64,000 bases of DNA from the NCBI RefSeq assembly GCF_916618955.1, contig NZ_OU745390.1, positions 62,001 to 126,000 on the forward strand, written 5' to 3'. The stretch's first letter is position 1. Each line of letters opens with the position of its first letter. The position numbers were made by a program, and so were the translations under genes. This DNA comes from Pseudomonas sp. Marseille-Q3773. GTDB lineage: Bacteria > Pseudomonadota > Gammaproteobacteria > Pseudomonadales > Pseudomonadaceae. Below the pieces are notes generated by a model that searched no databases, had not been told where the DNA came from, and worked only from the letters and a program-made list of their open reading frames with translations. This document shows positions 16,501-26,204 of this stretch, piece by piece.

Positions 16501-16664
16501 TGACCGCGCTGGCGGCAGTGCTGGCGATGATCCCGTTGTCGCGCAGCGTGTTCTACGGGCCGATGGCGGTGGCGATCATGGGCGGCTTGATCGTGGCCAC
16601 GGTGCTGACCTTGCTGTTCCTGCCGGCGTTGTATGCGGCATGGTTCAGGGTGAAGAAGGGCTGA
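13599..16664 (+). CDS. RND efflux pump inner-membrane transporter
   Basis: 1021 residues, the normal length for HAE1/HME-type RND permeases. The N-terminal TM1 (RQIVLFLMILLAAIGAMSYT) is followed by the large periplasmic porter loop. TM4 carries the proton-relay acidic pair (LALGLLVDDAIIAVE, about residues 400-402). After the second periplasmic loop comes GMIMRNSVILVDQIEQ. Twelve transmembrane segments are expected. It is encoded six bases after the adaptor stop. It should extrude small molecules in exchange for protons as a trimer. The family branch looks closer to TriC-like pumps than to MexB, which is an impression only. Confidence 0.9.
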   Translation: MGFNLSAWALRNRQIVLFLMILLAAIGAMSYTKLGQSEDPPFTFKAMVIRTLWPGASAEEVSRQVTERIEKKLMETGEYERIVSFSRPGESQVTFMARDSLHSKDIPELWYQIRKKVADIRHTLPPEIQGPFFNDEFGTTFGNIYALTGQGFDYAVLKDYADRIQIQLQRVKDVGKVELVGLQDEKIWIELSNLKLATLGVPMEAVQQALQEQNAVSTAGFFETPSERLQLRVSGRFGSVEQIRQFPIRVGDRTFRIGDVAEVHRGFNDPPAPRMRFMGEDAIGLAVSMKDGGDILALGKALEAEFERLTRSLPAGMELRKVSDQPAAVKAGVGEFIQVLVEALVIVLLVSFFSLGLRTGLVVALAIPLVLAMTFAAMHYFGIGLHKISLGALVLALGLLVDDAIIAVEMMAIKMEQGYDRLKAASHAWSSTAFPMLTGTLITAAGFLPIATAASSTGEYTRSIFQVVTIALLTSWVAAVVFVPYLGERLLPDLARLHAARHGKDGHAPDPYATPFYQRVRRLVEWCVRRRKTVILLTIAAFVGSILLFRFVPQQFFPASGRPELMVDLKLAEGASLANTAERVKQLEALLKQQDGIDNYVAYVGTGSPRFYLPLDQQLPAASFAQFVVLAKSMEDRERLRSWLIGIVDQQFPDLRARVTRLENGPPVGYPVQFRVTGEHIEKVRALARAVADKVRENPHVVNVHLDWEEPSKAVFLEIDQDRARALGVSTAQLAGFLQSSLTGSTVSQYREDNELIEILLRGTRQERNELGNLGSLALPTDNGQSVALSQVATLEYGFEEGIIWHRNRLPTVTVRADIYDKEQPATLVKQIEPTLKEIRANLPDGYLLEVGGTVEDSERGQKSVNAGMPLFVVVVLSLLMIQLRSFSRTVMVFLTAPLGLIGVTLFLLVFRQPFGFVAMLGTIALAGMIMRNSVILVDQIEQDIAAGLDRWQAIIEATVRRFRPIVLTALAAVLAMIPLSRSVFYGPMAVAIMGGLIVATVLTLLFLPALYAAWFRVKKG

Positions 16665-16692
16665 AGTTCGCAGGGGAGGGCCTTTGCCCTCC

Positions 16693-16777
16693 TGTGGGAG
16701 CGGGCGAGCCCGCGAAGCCGGCAATGCGTTATATGGCACCGGCTTTGCCGGTGTTCGCGGGCGTGCCCGCTCCCACA
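16693..16777. repeat. REP pair (P. putida type)
   Basis: TGTGGGAGCGGGCGAGCCCG at 16693 is mirrored by the inverted unit ending CCGCTCCCACA at 16777, with an inner CCGGC/GCCGG hairpin. It sits between convergent genes and may stabilise or terminate both transcripts. Confidence 0.85.
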
Positions 16778-16804
16778 AGGGCTGCAAAGCAGCCCCCAGC
16801 GCTG

Positions 16805-17491
16805 TCAGAGGGCGCCAAACACCTTCTTGGCCAGGCTGGTAGCCGCTTCAGCCGGGTTCTGGCGAATGCTCTGCTCCTGCTTGGCGATCATCTCGAACAG
16901 GCCATCCAGCGCTTTCTCGGTCACGTAGTTCTCGATATTGGCGTCGTTCTTGACCAGCCCCAGGCCTTTGGCCTGGGCCGCGAAGGCATTGTACTGCTGG
17001 GCCAGGCCAACCTTGTCGGTGGCCTGCTTGACGATCGGCAGGAACCTGGCGCGGATCTGTTCGCGGCTGCTCTTGTTCAGGTACTGGGTCGCCGAATCGT
17101 CACCACCGCTGAGGATGCCCTTGGCATCGGTCACGCTCATGTTCTGCACGGCATCCACCAGAATCGCCTGGGCCTGCGGCACGGCAGCCTCGGCGGCCTT
17201 GTTCATGCTGGTTTCCAGGGCTTCGACCTGGTCACCCTTGCCGAACATCTTCATCGCCTTGGCGGCCTTGCCCAGGTTGCCCGGCAGCTCGATACGCACG
17301 TTCGGGTCGTTGCTGAAGCCGCCCGGGGCGCTCAGCTGCTTGACGGCCAGTTGCGCGCCCTGGGTCAGGGCATCTTTCAGGCCGCCGGTGGCGTCTTTCT
17401 GGCTCAGGTCGCCCAGCGACAGGGCCAGTGTACTGGCCGACAGCAGCAGGCCGGCGCACAGGGTGGTAAAACGCAGGGTGGTGCGGAACAT
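16805..17491 (-). CDS. DUF4197 domain protein, exported
   Basis: 228 residues. A Sec signal peptide (hydrophobic core LCAGLLLSASTLALS, cleavage near residue 23) precedes a wholly alpha-helical DUF4197 domain with the typical LSQKDATGGLKDALTQGAQL start and the ENYVTEKALDGLFEMIAKQE end. The family is widespread in proteobacteria and of unknown role. Its transcript probably also carries, or follows, the YbaY-type lipoprotein gene 33 bases upstream on the same strand. The molecular function is not known. Confidence 0.85.
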   Translation of the reverse strand: MFRTTLRFTTLCAGLLLSASTLALSLGDLSQKDATGGLKDALTQGAQLAVKQLSAPGGFSNDPNVRIELPGNLGKAAKAMKMFGKGDQVEALETSMNKAAEAAVPQAQAILVDAVQNMSVTDAKGILSGGDDSATQYLNKSSREQIRARFLPIVKQATDKVGLAQQYNAFAAQAKGLGLVKNDANIENYVTEKALDGLFEMIAKQEQSIRQNPAEAATSLAKKVFGAL

Positions 17492-17524
17492 GAAGCTTTC
17501 CTTGTAAACAGTTGAATACGGGTA

Positions 17525-17923
17525 TCAGCGGACCTGATCGACCTTTATCCGCACGGGCTGCGGGTCGTTGCCGTCAAGCCTGACGCCATGGTGTTCGGTG
17601 TTGATGAACAGCAGCCTGCCATCCAGTTCGATGCGCGCGCTGACCGCATAGCGGTGGCCGGGCTTGACCTGGGACGGGTCGTAGGCGAGGTGGAAGGGCA
17701 GCGGGACGTTGCCTTTGACCGGGCCGGCCTGGCGTGCCAGGACCACCGCCGGGGCGTCCATCAGCGACACATCCTGCAGCTCCACACTGAGGGTGGCGTT
17801 TGCTGGCAGGGCGCTGCGCTGCAGATAGAAGACTTCGCCATCCAGGCTGGCCTGGCTGTGCGAGGTATGGCTGGAACAGGCTGCGAGCAGGGATGCGCAA
17901 CACAGCATAAAGAGCTTTTTCAT
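17525..17923 (-). CDS. YbaY-family lipoprotein
   Basis: 132 residues. A lipoprotein signal (MKKLFMLCCASLLAACSS, lipidated Cys16) is followed by a single YbaY/YscW-like beta-sandwich domain: ALPANATLSVELQDVSL, then GNVPLPFHLAYDPSQVKPGH. This domain is found in envelope lipoproteins and pilotin-like proteins. No secretion-system genes lie nearby, so a pilotin role is not supported. It is probably co-transcribed with the DUF4197 gene. Confidence 0.85.
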   Translation of the reverse strand: MKKLFMLCCASLLAACSSHTSHSQASLDGEVFYLQRSALPANATLSVELQDVSLMDAPAVVLARQAGPVKGNVPLPFHLAYDPSQVKPGHRYAVSARIELDGRLLFINTEHHGVRLDGNDPQPVRIKVDQVR

Positions 17924-18000
17924 GGAGTCTCCGTTTTCCTTGGGGCTGGCTTGTGGCCAACCCCAGGGACTGTAGCGGATTTTGCCGGCTGCTGAACCCT

Positions 18001-20487
18001 TTACAGGGTCGAACTTTCCAGGCCGTCATCGCGGTGCAGCGCCACCTGACGGATCGACAGGCGCAGCTCGGCTGACAACACCCGCTTGGCCACGCCTTCG
18101 GCCACCTCGCCGAGCTTGTCGTGGTAGCCCAGCTTGCCTTGGCTGTCGGGCTGCAGCACGCCCTGCTCGAGCAAGGTCTGGATGAAGTGGCGGAACAGCG
18201 TCTTGTCGAAGAACTCCGGGGCGTTCAGGCCATGCAGGATCGACAGGCGCTGGGCCATCATCACACACAGGTCTTCCAGCGCTTCGGCGCTGAGGCTGTG
18301 CTGCCCGCTGTTGAGCAGCAACGAGGTAGCCATGTAGAAGCGCTGCAGGGTCTGGGTGATGGTGCGGGCGAGCAGGGTCAGCAGGACGAACTGCCGTGAA
18401 CTGGGCGCGGGGCGGATGTACAGGTCCTGGTCCTGGCGCAGCAGGCCCTGTTCGACCAGTGCGGCCAGCCACTGGTCGATCACTTCGTCCAGCTGCTCCG
18501 GTGTCCAGCGCAGGAACAGTTCGGCCTGCAGGTATGGGTACAGCGCGTGCACATACTGGCCCAGCAGTTCACGGCTCAGCCGTGAGCTGCTGAGGAAGAA
18601 GCTGGCCAGCAGGGCCGGCAGGGCGAAGATGTGCAGCACGTTGTTGCGGTAATAGGTCATCAATACCGCATTGCCTTCATCCAGGTACAGGATGCGGCCC
18701 AGGGCGTCCTTCTGCTCGGCCACCAGGCTCATGCTGCGCACGTGTTCGATCAGGGCCTGGCCGTCGCCCTCGGGCAAGGTGGTATGCGGCGAGTAGGGCA
18801 CCTGGCGCAGCAGCGCCAGGTACAGGTCGAGCACGCGGGTCAGGGCGCGTTCGTCCAGGGCCAGGCGGCTGGTCGACAGCAGTGCCAGGGCCACCAGGTT
18901 GACCGGGTTGATCGCCGCTGCCTCGTTGAGGTGACGGGCCACGGTTTCGCCCAGGCGGGTGGTGGTGGCATTGAGCCAGTCCGGGCGATACTGCGGGCCG
19001 TGGTCCTGCTCCCGCCAACCGGGCTGCTGCTGATCGAGGAAACCGGCCAGGCGTATCGGTTCGCCGAAGTTGACGTAGACCTGACCAAAGCGTTGCTTGA
19101 GCGCGCCGAACACCTTGAAGATGTCGAAGATCGACTCCTTCTTCTTGCTGGCCCCACGCAGCTCGCCCAGGTAGGTGCGGCCTTCCAGCACGCGCTCGTA
19201 GCCGATGTACACCGGCACGAACACGATCGGCGTGCGCGACGAGCGCAGGAAGCTGCGCAGGGTGATGGCCAGCATGCCAGTACGCGGTTGCAGCATGCGC
19301 CCGGTACGCGAACGGCCACCCTCGACGAAGTACTCTACCGGGAAGCCCTTGGTGTAGAGGGTGTGCAGGTACTCGTTGAACACCGCGGTGTACAGCGGGT
19401 TGCCCTTGAAGGTACGGCGCATGAAGAAGGCACCGCCACGGCGCAGCAGGTTACCTACCAGCGGCATGTTGAGGTTGATGCCTGCGGCCACGTGCGGCGG
19501 GGTCAGGCCGTTGCGGAACAGCAGGTACGACAGCAGCAGGTAGTCGATGTGGCTGCGGTGGCACGGCACGTAGATTACTTCGTTGCCGGGGGCGATGCCT
19601 TGCACCTGCTCGATGTGGTTGACCTTGATGCCGTCGTAGATCTTGTTCCAGAACCAGCTGAGCACCACTTCGAGGAAGCGGATGGCGGTGTAGGTATAGT
19701 CCGAGGCGATCTCGTTGCCATAGCGAAGAGCCTGCGCCTCGGCCTTGGCCAGCGGCAGGTTCTCGCGTTGCGCCTCGTCGAGGATGGCCTGGCGCACCTG
19801 CGGCGCATGGATCAGGCCCTTGACCAGCGTGCGCCGGTGCGAGATGTCCGGGCCGATGACGGCGGTCTTGAGGTTGCGAAAGTGCACGCGCATCAGGCGC
19901 TGGGCCATGCGCACGGTACGTTCGTGGCCCTTGTTGTGCTGCACCAGTTCGCGCAGGTGGATCGGCGCCGAGAACTGCACGCGGGTCTTGCGCCCCAGTA
20001 CCAGCACGGTCAGTAGCCGGCGCAGGCGCCCGGTCACTGCCCAGCTGTCGGCGAACAGCAGCTTCCACGGGCTGGACTCACTGGCGGGGGTCTGGCCCCA
20101 GAACACACTGACCGGGATGATCTGCGCGTCTTCTTCGGCATGCTGGCTGATGGCGGTTACCAGGCGCTCCAGGGTGGGTGGCGCGCCACGCTTGTCGTGG
20201 CGGCCGAGCCAGTCCGGGTCCGGCGTCAGGTAGAAGAATGCAGCCGGTTCCTGCAGTGGGCCCACCGCTACTGGCAGCACCGGGCGCGGCAGCCCCGCCT
20301 TGGTGCATTCGTGGTCGAGCACGGCCAGGTCGGTGAGGGCGGGCGAGGGCAGCGCATAGAACACCGGGCGGCTGCGGTCGAGCTTGAGGGTGAGGGAGGA
20401 CTGGTTGATGGTTTCGGAGCGCACCCACAGGTACAACAGGCGACGCAGGGCGCCGAAGATCAGGCGGCGCAGGGGGGAACGGGTCAT
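18001..20487 (-). CDS. plsB: Glycerol-3-phosphate acyltransferase PlsB
   Basis: 828 residues, the usual length. It catalyses acylation of sn-glycerol-3-phosphate at position 1, the first step of phospholipid synthesis, at the inner membrane. The acyltransferase motif [11 protein letters not shown] (HX4D), is near residue 307 and motif [15 protein letters not shown], near 387. The C-terminal half is the helical PlsB-specific extension. I chose the ATG at 20487 ([16 protein letters not shown]), whose basic N-terminus is typical; an in-frame start 75 bases upstream would add an atypical leader. It ends 77 bases beyond the upstream end of the lipoprotein gene and is likely a separate unit. Confidence 0.95.
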   Translation of the reverse strand: MTRSPLRRLIFGALRRLLYLWVRSETINQSSLTLKLDRSRPVFYALPSPALTDLAVLDHECTKAGLPRPVLPVAVGPLQEPAAFFYLTPDPDWLGRHDKRGAPPTLERLVTAISQHAEEDAQIIPVSVFWGQTPASESSPWKLLFADSWAVTGRLRRLLTVLVLGRKTRVQFSAPIHLRELVQHNKGHERTVRMAQRLMRVHFRNLKTAVIGPDISHRRTLVKGLIHAPQVRQAILDEAQRENLPLAKAEAQALRYGNEIASDYTYTAIRFLEVVLSWFWNKIYDGIKVNHIEQVQGIAPGNEVIYVPCHRSHIDYLLLSYLLFRNGLTPPHVAAGINLNMPLVGNLLRRGGAFFMRRTFKGNPLYTAVFNEYLHTLYTKGFPVEYFVEGGRSRTGRMLQPRTGMLAITLRSFLRSSRTPIVFVPVYIGYERVLEGRTYLGELRGASKKKESIFDIFKVFGALKQRFGQVYVNFGEPIRLAGFLDQQQPGWREQDHGPQYRPDWLNATTTRLGETVARHLNEAAAINPVNLVALALLSTSRLALDERALTRVLDLYLALLRQVPYSPHTTLPEGDGQALIEHVRSMSLVAEQKDALGRILYLDEGNAVLMTYYRNNVLHIFALPALLASFFLSSSRLSRELLGQYVHALYPYLQAELFLRWTPEQLDEVIDQWLAALVEQGLLRQDQDLYIRPAPSSRQFVLLTLLARTITQTLQRFYMATSLLLNSGQHSLSAEALEDLCVMMAQRLSILHGLNAPEFFDKTLFRHFIQTLLEQGVLQPDSQGKLGYHDKLGEVAEGVAKRVLSAELRLSIRQVALHRDDGLESSTL

Positions 20488-20718
20488 GGGGTGTGTGCCC
20501 TGGGTGTGAAGTTCAGTGGTTATCTGGCCAATTAGTCTGCCGTATCCGCGCAAGTTCAGCAAAAATCGCCGAACGGCGCGACGGTCATCAAATTTTTTTG
20601 TTCTGTGTCATATACTCGGCCTGCCACTTGCAGGATATTTGCGCAAGCGGCGTCGGCACGTGGCGGAGGCCTCGTGTCTACAAGGCGATCTTCACAATAA
20701 AAATCCGGAGTAGTTCAG

Positions 20719-20928
20719 ATGTCGTCTCGTGAGACTGGGAATGTAAAGTGGTTCAACGATGCCAAGGGTTATGGCTTCATTCAGCGCGAAGGTGGTGCGG
20801 ATGTGTTCGTCCACTATCGGGCGATTCGCGGTGAGGGGCATCGTACCCTGGTCGAAGGGCAGCGGGTCGAATACGCCTGCGTGCAGGGCCAGAAAGGCCT
20901 GCAAGCGGAAGACGTAGTAGGGCTCTGA
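20719..20928 (+). CDS. Cold-shock domain protein (CspA family)
   Basis: 69 residues, the typical single-domain OB-fold size. RNP1 is KGYGFIQ (16-22) and RNP2 is VFVHY (29-33), the aromatic RNA-binding residues; the start [14 protein letters not shown] is canonical. It binds single-stranded RNA or DNA and acts as an RNA chaperone. A leader of about 95-100 bases is implied if the TATACT at about 20612 is its -10 box; long leaders are common in csp genes and could give post-transcriptional control. I cannot tell which paralogue this is. Confidence 0.9.
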   Translation: MSSRETGNVKWFNDAKGYGFIQREGGADVFVHYRAIRGEGHRTLVEGQRVEYACVQGQKGLQAEDVVGL

Positions 20929-20949
20929 GCCTCATGCTGTAAGGCTTGT

Positions 20950-21035
20950 TGTGGGAGCTGGCTTGCCGGCGATTACCGGCTAGGCCGGTGCCAGGTACCG
21001 TGTTGCCTGCATCGGCGGCAAGCCTGGCTCCCACA
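20950..21035. repeat. REP-like inverted pair
   Basis: TGTGGGAGCTGGCTTGCCGG (20950 onward) and the mirrored unit GGCGGCAAGCCTGGCTCCCA ending at 21035 flank an inner CCGGC/GCCGG stem. It lies between two convergent genes. Confidence 0.75.
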
Positions 21036-21049
21036 GGAATACCCTGAGT

Positions 21050-21424
21050 TCAGGTACGCCAGGTGATCTCCTCTTCACCGTCGGCACTGATGCGGATCCA
21101 GCGGTCGGCATCCTCTTCCCCGTCTTCTTCCACCCAGCCACCCGGCGCGCAGCGCACTTCCACACCCAGCGCGGCAAAAGCGGCGCGGGCGCAGGCAACA
21201 TCGTCGGCCCAGGGCGTCTGGTCGCTTTCCAGGTAAAGGCTGTTCCATTTCCCTACAGCTTTGGGTAACCAAGTGACCGGAATGTTACCGGCCTGGCATT
21301 TGAAGGTCTGGCCTTTCTGCTGCCATTCGCTGCACGGGCCGATCGCCTGGGCAAGCCACTCGGCAATCTGCTTGTGGTCGACGTCGGCGTCCTTCAGGTA
21401 GATCTCGATATCAGGTTGGCGCAT
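21050..21424 (-). CDS. Conserved hypothetical protein
   Basis: 124 residues, acidic, soluble, rich in Trp (WLAQAIGPCSEW, TWLPKAVGKWNSLY, PGGWVEEDGEEDADRW). There is no signal peptide and no catalytic motif I recognise. It lies 16 bases downstream of rlmA on the same strand and is probably in the same operon. I remember such proteins as uncharacterised in pseudomonads. Confidence 0.7.
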   Translation of the reverse strand: MRQPDIEIYLKDADVDHKQIAEWLAQAIGPCSEWQQKGQTFKCQAGNIPVTWLPKAVGKWNSLYLESDQTPWADDVACARAAFAALGVEVRCAPGGWVEEDGEEDADRWIRISADGEEEITWRT

Positions 21425-21440
21425 AAGGGCTCCGGTGTGC

Positions 21441-22253
21441 TCAGTCTTGGCGCAGGAAATAGTCGTAACGCATGGAAACCGTGACCTCGAACGGCTCGGC
21501 CTGGTCGATCACCCGGGCACGCCTTTCGGCACTGGCGCGCCAGCCGTGCGGGGTCATGGCCAGCAGGTCGGCGCGGGCCTTGGGCGCGCCCAGGCTCAGG
21601 CGAAACTCGAGGGTTTCGCTGTGGGCATGGGCCATGCCATCGGGGACCAGTGCGAGATGCTTGTCGTCGGCGTAAGGGCGCACTTCATCGTAGAGCACTT
21701 CGCGCAGTTCCATCAGGTGACCACGGGTGGGGCCGACCCGCATCAGGCCACCGCCGGGGCTGAGCAGGCGCTTGGCCTCGGCCCAGTCGAGCGGGCTGAA
21801 CACGCTGGCAATGAACTGGCAGCTGGCGTCGGCCAGCGGCACCCGGGCCATGCTGGCGACCATCCAGGTGACCTCGGGCGCGCGGCGGCAGGCACGCTTG
21901 ACCGCCTCGCGGGAGATGTCCAGGGCATAGCCCTCGGCGGCCGGCACGGCCTGGGCGAGCTGCGCGGTGTAGTAACCCTCGCCGCAACCGATGTCCAGCC
22001 AGGCAGAGGGCTGGCGCTCGGCGGCCAGTTCGGCCAGGCGGCGGGCCACCGGGGCGTAGTGGCCGGCATCGAGGAAATCGCGACGAGCCTCGACCATGGC
22101 CTGGTTGTCACCCGGGTCACGGCTGTTCTTGTGCTGCACCGGCAACAGGTTCAGGTAACCCTGGCGGGCGCGGTCGAAGCGGTGCCCGGCCGGGCACACC
22201 ACACCGTTGTCGAGCCGGCTCAGCGGCGCCTGGCAAAGGGGACAGGCGAGCAT
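21441..22253 (-). CDS. rlmA: 23S rRNA (guanine-N1)-methyltransferase RlmA-type
   Basis: 270 residues. An N-terminal zinc ribbon with Cys4, Cys7, Cys20 and His24 (ACPLCQAPL, CPAGHRFDRARQGYLNLL) is followed by a Rossmann methyltransferase with SAM motif LDIGCGEGYY (about 90-99). This is the RlmA architecture, which methylates G745 (or G748) in helix 35 of 23S rRNA using SAM. Its start overlaps the dapE stop by one base, so the two are translationally coupled. The exact target in Pseudomonas is inferred from the family. Confidence 0.9.
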   Translation of the reverse strand: MLACPLCQAPLSRLDNGVVCPAGHRFDRARQGYLNLLPVQHKNSRDPGDNQAMVEARRDFLDAGHYAPVARRLAELAAERQPSAWLDIGCGEGYYTAQLAQAVPAAEGYALDISREAVKRACRRAPEVTWMVASMARVPLADASCQFIASVFSPLDWAEAKRLLSPGGGLMRVGPTRGHLMELREVLYDEVRPYADDKHLALVPDGMAHAHSETLEFRLSLGAPKARADLLAMTPHGWRASAERRARVIDQAEPFEVTVSMRYDYFLRQD

Positions 22254-23404
22254 CAGGCGAGCAACCGGACCAGGGTCTGGTAGTAGATTTCGGTCAGCAG
22301 GTCGAGGTCGCTGGCCAGGATCCGCTCGTCAACCTGGTGGATGGTGGCGTTGACCGGGCCCAGCTCGACCACCTGGGTGCCCATGGTAGCGATGAAGCGG
22401 CCATCGGAAGTACCGCCGCTGGTGGACGGCTGGGTGTCACGGCCGGTGACGCCCTTGATGCTGGCCGACACCGCGTCCAGCAGCTCGCCGGGTTCGGTGA
22501 GGAACGGCAGGCCCGACAGCGCCCAGTCGATCGACCAGTCCAGTTGATGCTTGTCGAGAATGGCCGCCACCCGCGCCTGCAGGCCTTCGACAGTGGACTC
22601 GGTGGAGAAGCGGAAGTTGAACAGTGCAGTCAGCTCGCCCGGGACCACGTTGGTGGCGCCGGTGCCGGAATTGAGGTTGGAAATCTGGAAGCTGGTCGGC
22701 GGGAAGAACGCATTGCCTTCGTCCCAGTGCTCGGCAGCCAGTTCGGCCAGGGCCGGGGCGGCCAGGTGGATCGGGTTGCGCGCCAGGTGCGGGTAGGCCA
22801 CGTGGCCCTGCTTGCCGCGCACGGTCAGCTTGGCGCCCAGCGAGCCACGGCGGCCGTTCTTGACCACGTCACCGAGCAGGGTGGTGCTGGACGGCTCGCC
22901 GACGATGCACCAGTCCAGGCGCTCGTTGCGCGCTTTCAGGCGCTCGACCACCGCCTTGGTGCCATGATGGGCCGGGCCTTCCTCGTCGCTGGTGATCAGG
23001 AACGCGACCTTGCCCCGGTGGTTCGGGTAGTCCTGCACGAAGCGCTCGCTGGCAACCACCATGGACGCCAGGCTGCCTTTCATGTCGGCGGCACCACGGC
23101 CGCAGAGCATGCCGTCGGCGTCGATCAGCGCCTTGAACGGTTCATGCTGCCATTGCTGCACCGGGCCGGTGGGCACCACGTCGGTGTGGCCGGCGAAGCA
23201 CAGCACCGGGCCGTCCTGGGTGCCGTGGGTGGCCCAGAAGTTGTCGACGTCCTCGATGCGCATCGGTTCCAGCTGGAAGCCCACGGCGCCCAGGCGGTTC
23301 ATCATCTGCGCCTGGCAGTCGGCGTCGACGGGGGTGACCGAAGGGCGACGGATCAGGTCGCAGGCCAGTTGAAGGGTGGGCGAAAGCTCGGCTGGGACCG
23401 TCAT
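22253..23404 (-). CDS. dapE: Succinyl-diaminopimelate desuccinylase
   Basis: 383 residues. It hydrolyses N-succinyl-L,L-diaminopimelate to L,L-DAP and succinate in lysine and peptidoglycan synthesis. M20 metal-binding residues are visible: FAGHTDVVP (His73, Asp75), GRGAADMKG (Asp107), SDEEG (Glu141/Glu142), and a late GGTSDGRF loop. It is a cytoplasmic homodimer with two zinc ions. It precedes rlmA with a one-base overlap. dapD and dapC, acting on adjacent steps, are 6-10 kb further right. Confidence 0.95.
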   Translation of the reverse strand: MTVPAELSPTLQLACDLIRRPSVTPVDADCQAQMMNRLGAVGFQLEPMRIEDVDNFWATHGTQDGPVLCFAGHTDVVPTGPVQQWQHEPFKALIDADGMLCGRGAADMKGSLASMVVASERFVQDYPNHRGKVAFLITSDEEGPAHHGTKAVVERLKARNERLDWCIVGEPSSTTLLGDVVKNGRRGSLGAKLTVRGKQGHVAYPHLARNPIHLAAPALAELAAEHWDEGNAFFPPTSFQISNLNSGTGATNVVPGELTALFNFRFSTESTVEGLQARVAAILDKHQLDWSIDWALSGLPFLTEPGELLDAVSASIKGVTGRDTQPSTSGGTSDGRFIATMGTQVVELGPVNATIHQVDERILASDLDLLTEIYYQTLVRLLA

Positions 23405-23499
23405 GGGGGACTCCGGGGCAAGGCAAGGCGGGGAAATCTAAGGGGCGTTATCTTATATCAAACCGTCAGGCCAATGGGGCGCAAAGCGCCCCAAAAAAC

Positions 23500-26091
23500 T
23501 CAAGCCTGTTGCGCCTCGGCGGCCTTCTCGCCGGGTTTGGGCAGCGATGACAGGAACGCCATCACCAGCGCCGCCACATAAGGCAACGATTGCACCAGCA
23601 ACATCGCCACCCAGAAACGCATGTCCGAACTTGGCAGCCCCTGCACCAGGTAGATGCCCAGCGCCGCCCCCCACAGCAGCAACATGATGAACAGCTCTTC
23701 ACGGGCCTCGGAAATCGCCACCAGCAAGCCATGGCTGTCGGCGTTCTTTGGCGTGCGGAAGAACGGCATGCTGCTGGTGAAGAAACCGTACAGCACCGCC
23801 TTGGCGATGGTGTGCGACAGCGCCAGCCCGGCCAGCGCCGCGGCGAAGGCGTCCTTCAGGTTCACGCCCACTGCGCGCCGGTAGAGGAAGATGATCTTGC
23901 CGACCTTGAAGAAGAACAGCGCCAGCGGTGGAATGGCGAAGATCATCAGTGGCGGGTCGACTCGGTGCGGCACGATGATCATCGCCGCCGACCACAACAG
24001 CGCGCCGACGGTGAAGAAGATGTTCATGCCATCGGCGATCCATGGCAGCCAGCCGGCCAGGAAGTGGTAGCGCTGGCCACGGGTCAGCTCGCTGCCCTTG
24101 CCGCGCAGCAGCGCGCTGGCGTGGTGCTTGATGATCTGGATGGCGCCATAGGCCCAGCGGAAACGCTGCTTCTTGAAGTCGATGAAGGTGTCGGGCATCA
24201 GGCCCTTGCCGTAGCTGTTGTGGGCGTAGGCCGCCGACAGGCCCTTCTCGAACACGCGCAGGCCCAGCTCGGCGTCCTCGCAGATGCACCATTCGGCCCA
24301 GCCCAGCTCTTCCAGCACGCTGCGCCGGGTCATGGTCATGGTGCCGTGCTGGATGATCGCGTCACGGTCGTTGCGGGTGACCATGCCGATGTGGAAGAAG
24401 CCCTTGTACTCGCTGTAGCAGAGCTTCTTGAAGGCGCTTTCGTGCTGGTCGCGGTAGTCCTGCGGCGACTGCACCACGGCGATTTTCGGGTCGGCGAAGT
24501 GCGGCACCATGTGCTTGAGCCAGTTGCGGTCGACGCAGTAGTCCGAGTCGATCACCGCAATCACTTCGGCGTCCTTGGCGGTATGCGGGATCAGGTAGTT
24601 CAGCGCGCCGCCCTTGAAGCCGGCCAATGGCGAGACGTGGAAGAACCTGAAGCGTTCGCCGAGCTTCTCGCAATGGGCCTTGAGCGGCTCCCACACGGCT
24701 GGGTCCTTGGTGTTGTTGTCGATCACCAGCACTTCGTAGTCGGGGTAGTCCAGTGCGGCCAGGGCGTCTAGGGTCTGCTTCACCATCTCTGGCGGCTCGT
24801 TGTAGCACGGCACATGCACCGACACCTTGGGCCGGTAGGCGCTGTCGGCCTGCACCGGCAGGAATTCGCGGCGGCGCTTGTGTATCCATACCGCCTCGGC
24901 CAGTTCGTGGGCCTCGGTGAGCAGGACGATGAACACCCCCAGCGCGCCGAGGGCCAGCAGCACGCCCACGGTCAGGCTGAACCAGGTGCTGTATTGCTGG
25001 CTGTAGTCATAGGCGATCCACACCAGGACCGACCCGCACAGGAACGTGATGAAGGTCAGGAAGGTGCGGCCGCGCTGGCGCAGGGCGGAGCCGTCGATGA
25101 ACAGCACGGTCAGCGCAATCAGGGCCAGGACCACCGAGGCCACTGCCAGGGCACGCCATTGCGGGATCGCCACCACCGGGCCGTCGAAGTTGAATTTCTG
25201 CTGGCGCTCGGCGTTGTACACGCCCCAGTAGGCCCCCACCGAACCTTCGTCACTGGCTTTCCATGGCTGGTCATAGGCTTCGATGACGAAGTAGTTGTAA
25301 CCACGGCGGTTGAGGGTATTGACCAAGGTGCGCAGGTAGATGGCCTGGTCGGCCTGGGTAGCATCGGCACCACCGCGCATGCGGCCGTTGCTCGGCCAGC
25401 CGACTTCCGACAGCAGCAGCGGCTTGCGCGGGAACTGCTGTTTCAGTTCGCGGGCCCGGTCCAGGACGAATGCGACCGAATCCTGCATCGGCACGAACTC
25501 CCAGTACGGCAGGATGTGCGCGGCGATCAGGTCGACGTGCTTGGCCAGCTGTGGGTTTTCCTTCCAGATGTGCCACTGCTCGCTGGTGGTCACCGGTACC
25601 TTCACCGCTGCACGTACCCGGTCCAGGTACTGGATCAGGTTTTCCGGGGTGACCTCCTCACGGAACAGCGCCTCGTTGCCGACCACCACCCGGACCACGC
25701 TGCGCGAGTTGTTGGCCAGCTGGATGGCGGTGGCGATCTCGCGCTCGTTGCGTTCCAGGTCGGGGCTGATCCAGATGCCCAGCGTGACCCGCAGGCCGAA
25801 CTCCTCGGCCAGCCGCGGAATATCGGCCTGGGTGCCTTCCACGGTATAGGTACGGATGCTGTCGGTCAGTTTGCTCAACTGCTCCAGGTCCTGGCGCATC
25901 TCGTCATCAGTGGGGTACTGGCCTTTTTGTGGGCTTTCCCCCAGACGGAAGGGGGAATAGGAAAATCCAGAGATCTGCTCTGGCCAGGCAGGCGCGGAAA
26001 CCGGGCGATTGATCAGGGCCCAGAAACCGGTGAACAACGCGGCGATGGCCAGGACCACGACCAGGTTCAGGCCGAATTTACGTGAAGACAT
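23500..26091 (-). CDS. ndvB: NdvB-like beta-glucan synthase: GH17-like domain fused to GT2 glycosyltransferase
   Basis: 863 residues. A TM anchor (residues 8-25) is followed by an extracytoplasmic domain resembling GH17 glucanosyltransferases (about 40-330: FSYSPFRLGESPQKGQYPTD, EVGWPSNGRMRGG). Further TM segments precede a cytoplasmic GT2 domain with VLVIDNNTKDPA, DSDYCVD (DXD, about 514) and the QxxRW motif QRFRWAYGA (about 642), then a C-terminal cluster of TM helices. It resembles P. aeruginosa NdvB, which makes cyclic beta-(1,3)-glucans involved in biofilm antibiotic tolerance, and has the same dapE neighbour. Transcribed divergently from tcdA. Confidence 0.9.
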   Translation of the reverse strand: MSSRKFGLNLVVVLAIAALFTGFWALINRPVSAPAWPEQISGFSYSPFRLGESPQKGQYPTDDEMRQDLEQLSKLTDSIRTYTVEGTQADIPRLAEEFGLRVTLGIWISPDLERNEREIATAIQLANNSRSVVRVVVGNEALFREEVTPENLIQYLDRVRAAVKVPVTTSEQWHIWKENPQLAKHVDLIAAHILPYWEFVPMQDSVAFVLDRARELKQQFPRKPLLLSEVGWPSNGRMRGGADATQADQAIYLRTLVNTLNRRGYNYFVIEAYDQPWKASDEGSVGAYWGVYNAERQQKFNFDGPVVAIPQWRALAVASVVLALIALTVLFIDGSALRQRGRTFLTFITFLCGSVLVWIAYDYSQQYSTWFSLTVGVLLALGALGVFIVLLTEAHELAEAVWIHKRRREFLPVQADSAYRPKVSVHVPCYNEPPEMVKQTLDALAALDYPDYEVLVIDNNTKDPAVWEPLKAHCEKLGERFRFFHVSPLAGFKGGALNYLIPHTAKDAEVIAVIDSDYCVDRNWLKHMVPHFADPKIAVVQSPQDYRDQHESAFKKLCYSEYKGFFHIGMVTRNDRDAIIQHGTMTMTRRSVLEELGWAEWCICEDAELGLRVFEKGLSAAYAHNSYGKGLMPDTFIDFKKQRFRWAYGAIQIIKHHASALLRGKGSELTRGQRYHFLAGWLPWIADGMNIFFTVGALLWSAAMIIVPHRVDPPLMIFAIPPLALFFFKVGKIIFLYRRAVGVNLKDAFAAALAGLALSHTIAKAVLYGFFTSSMPFFRTPKNADSHGLLVAISEAREELFIMLLLWGAALGIYLVQGLPSSDMRFWVAMLLVQSLPYVAALVMAFLSSLPKPGEKAAEAQQA

Positions 26092-26204
26092 TGTCGTCCA
26101 TTCATGTCGAAGTGGTAAGACATTAAAGCAGGGTTGGTAGCCTCTTTCCTAACGATGCAGGTCATGGGCCCACTGGCATATAATGCGCGCCGGTTTTTTG
26201 GGGT

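Noticed and set aside
23477..23493. GGGGCGC-AAA-GCGCCCC hairpin after ndvB
   Set aside because: Adjacent A-run is on the wrong side for a minus-strand terminator, so I did not list it as one.
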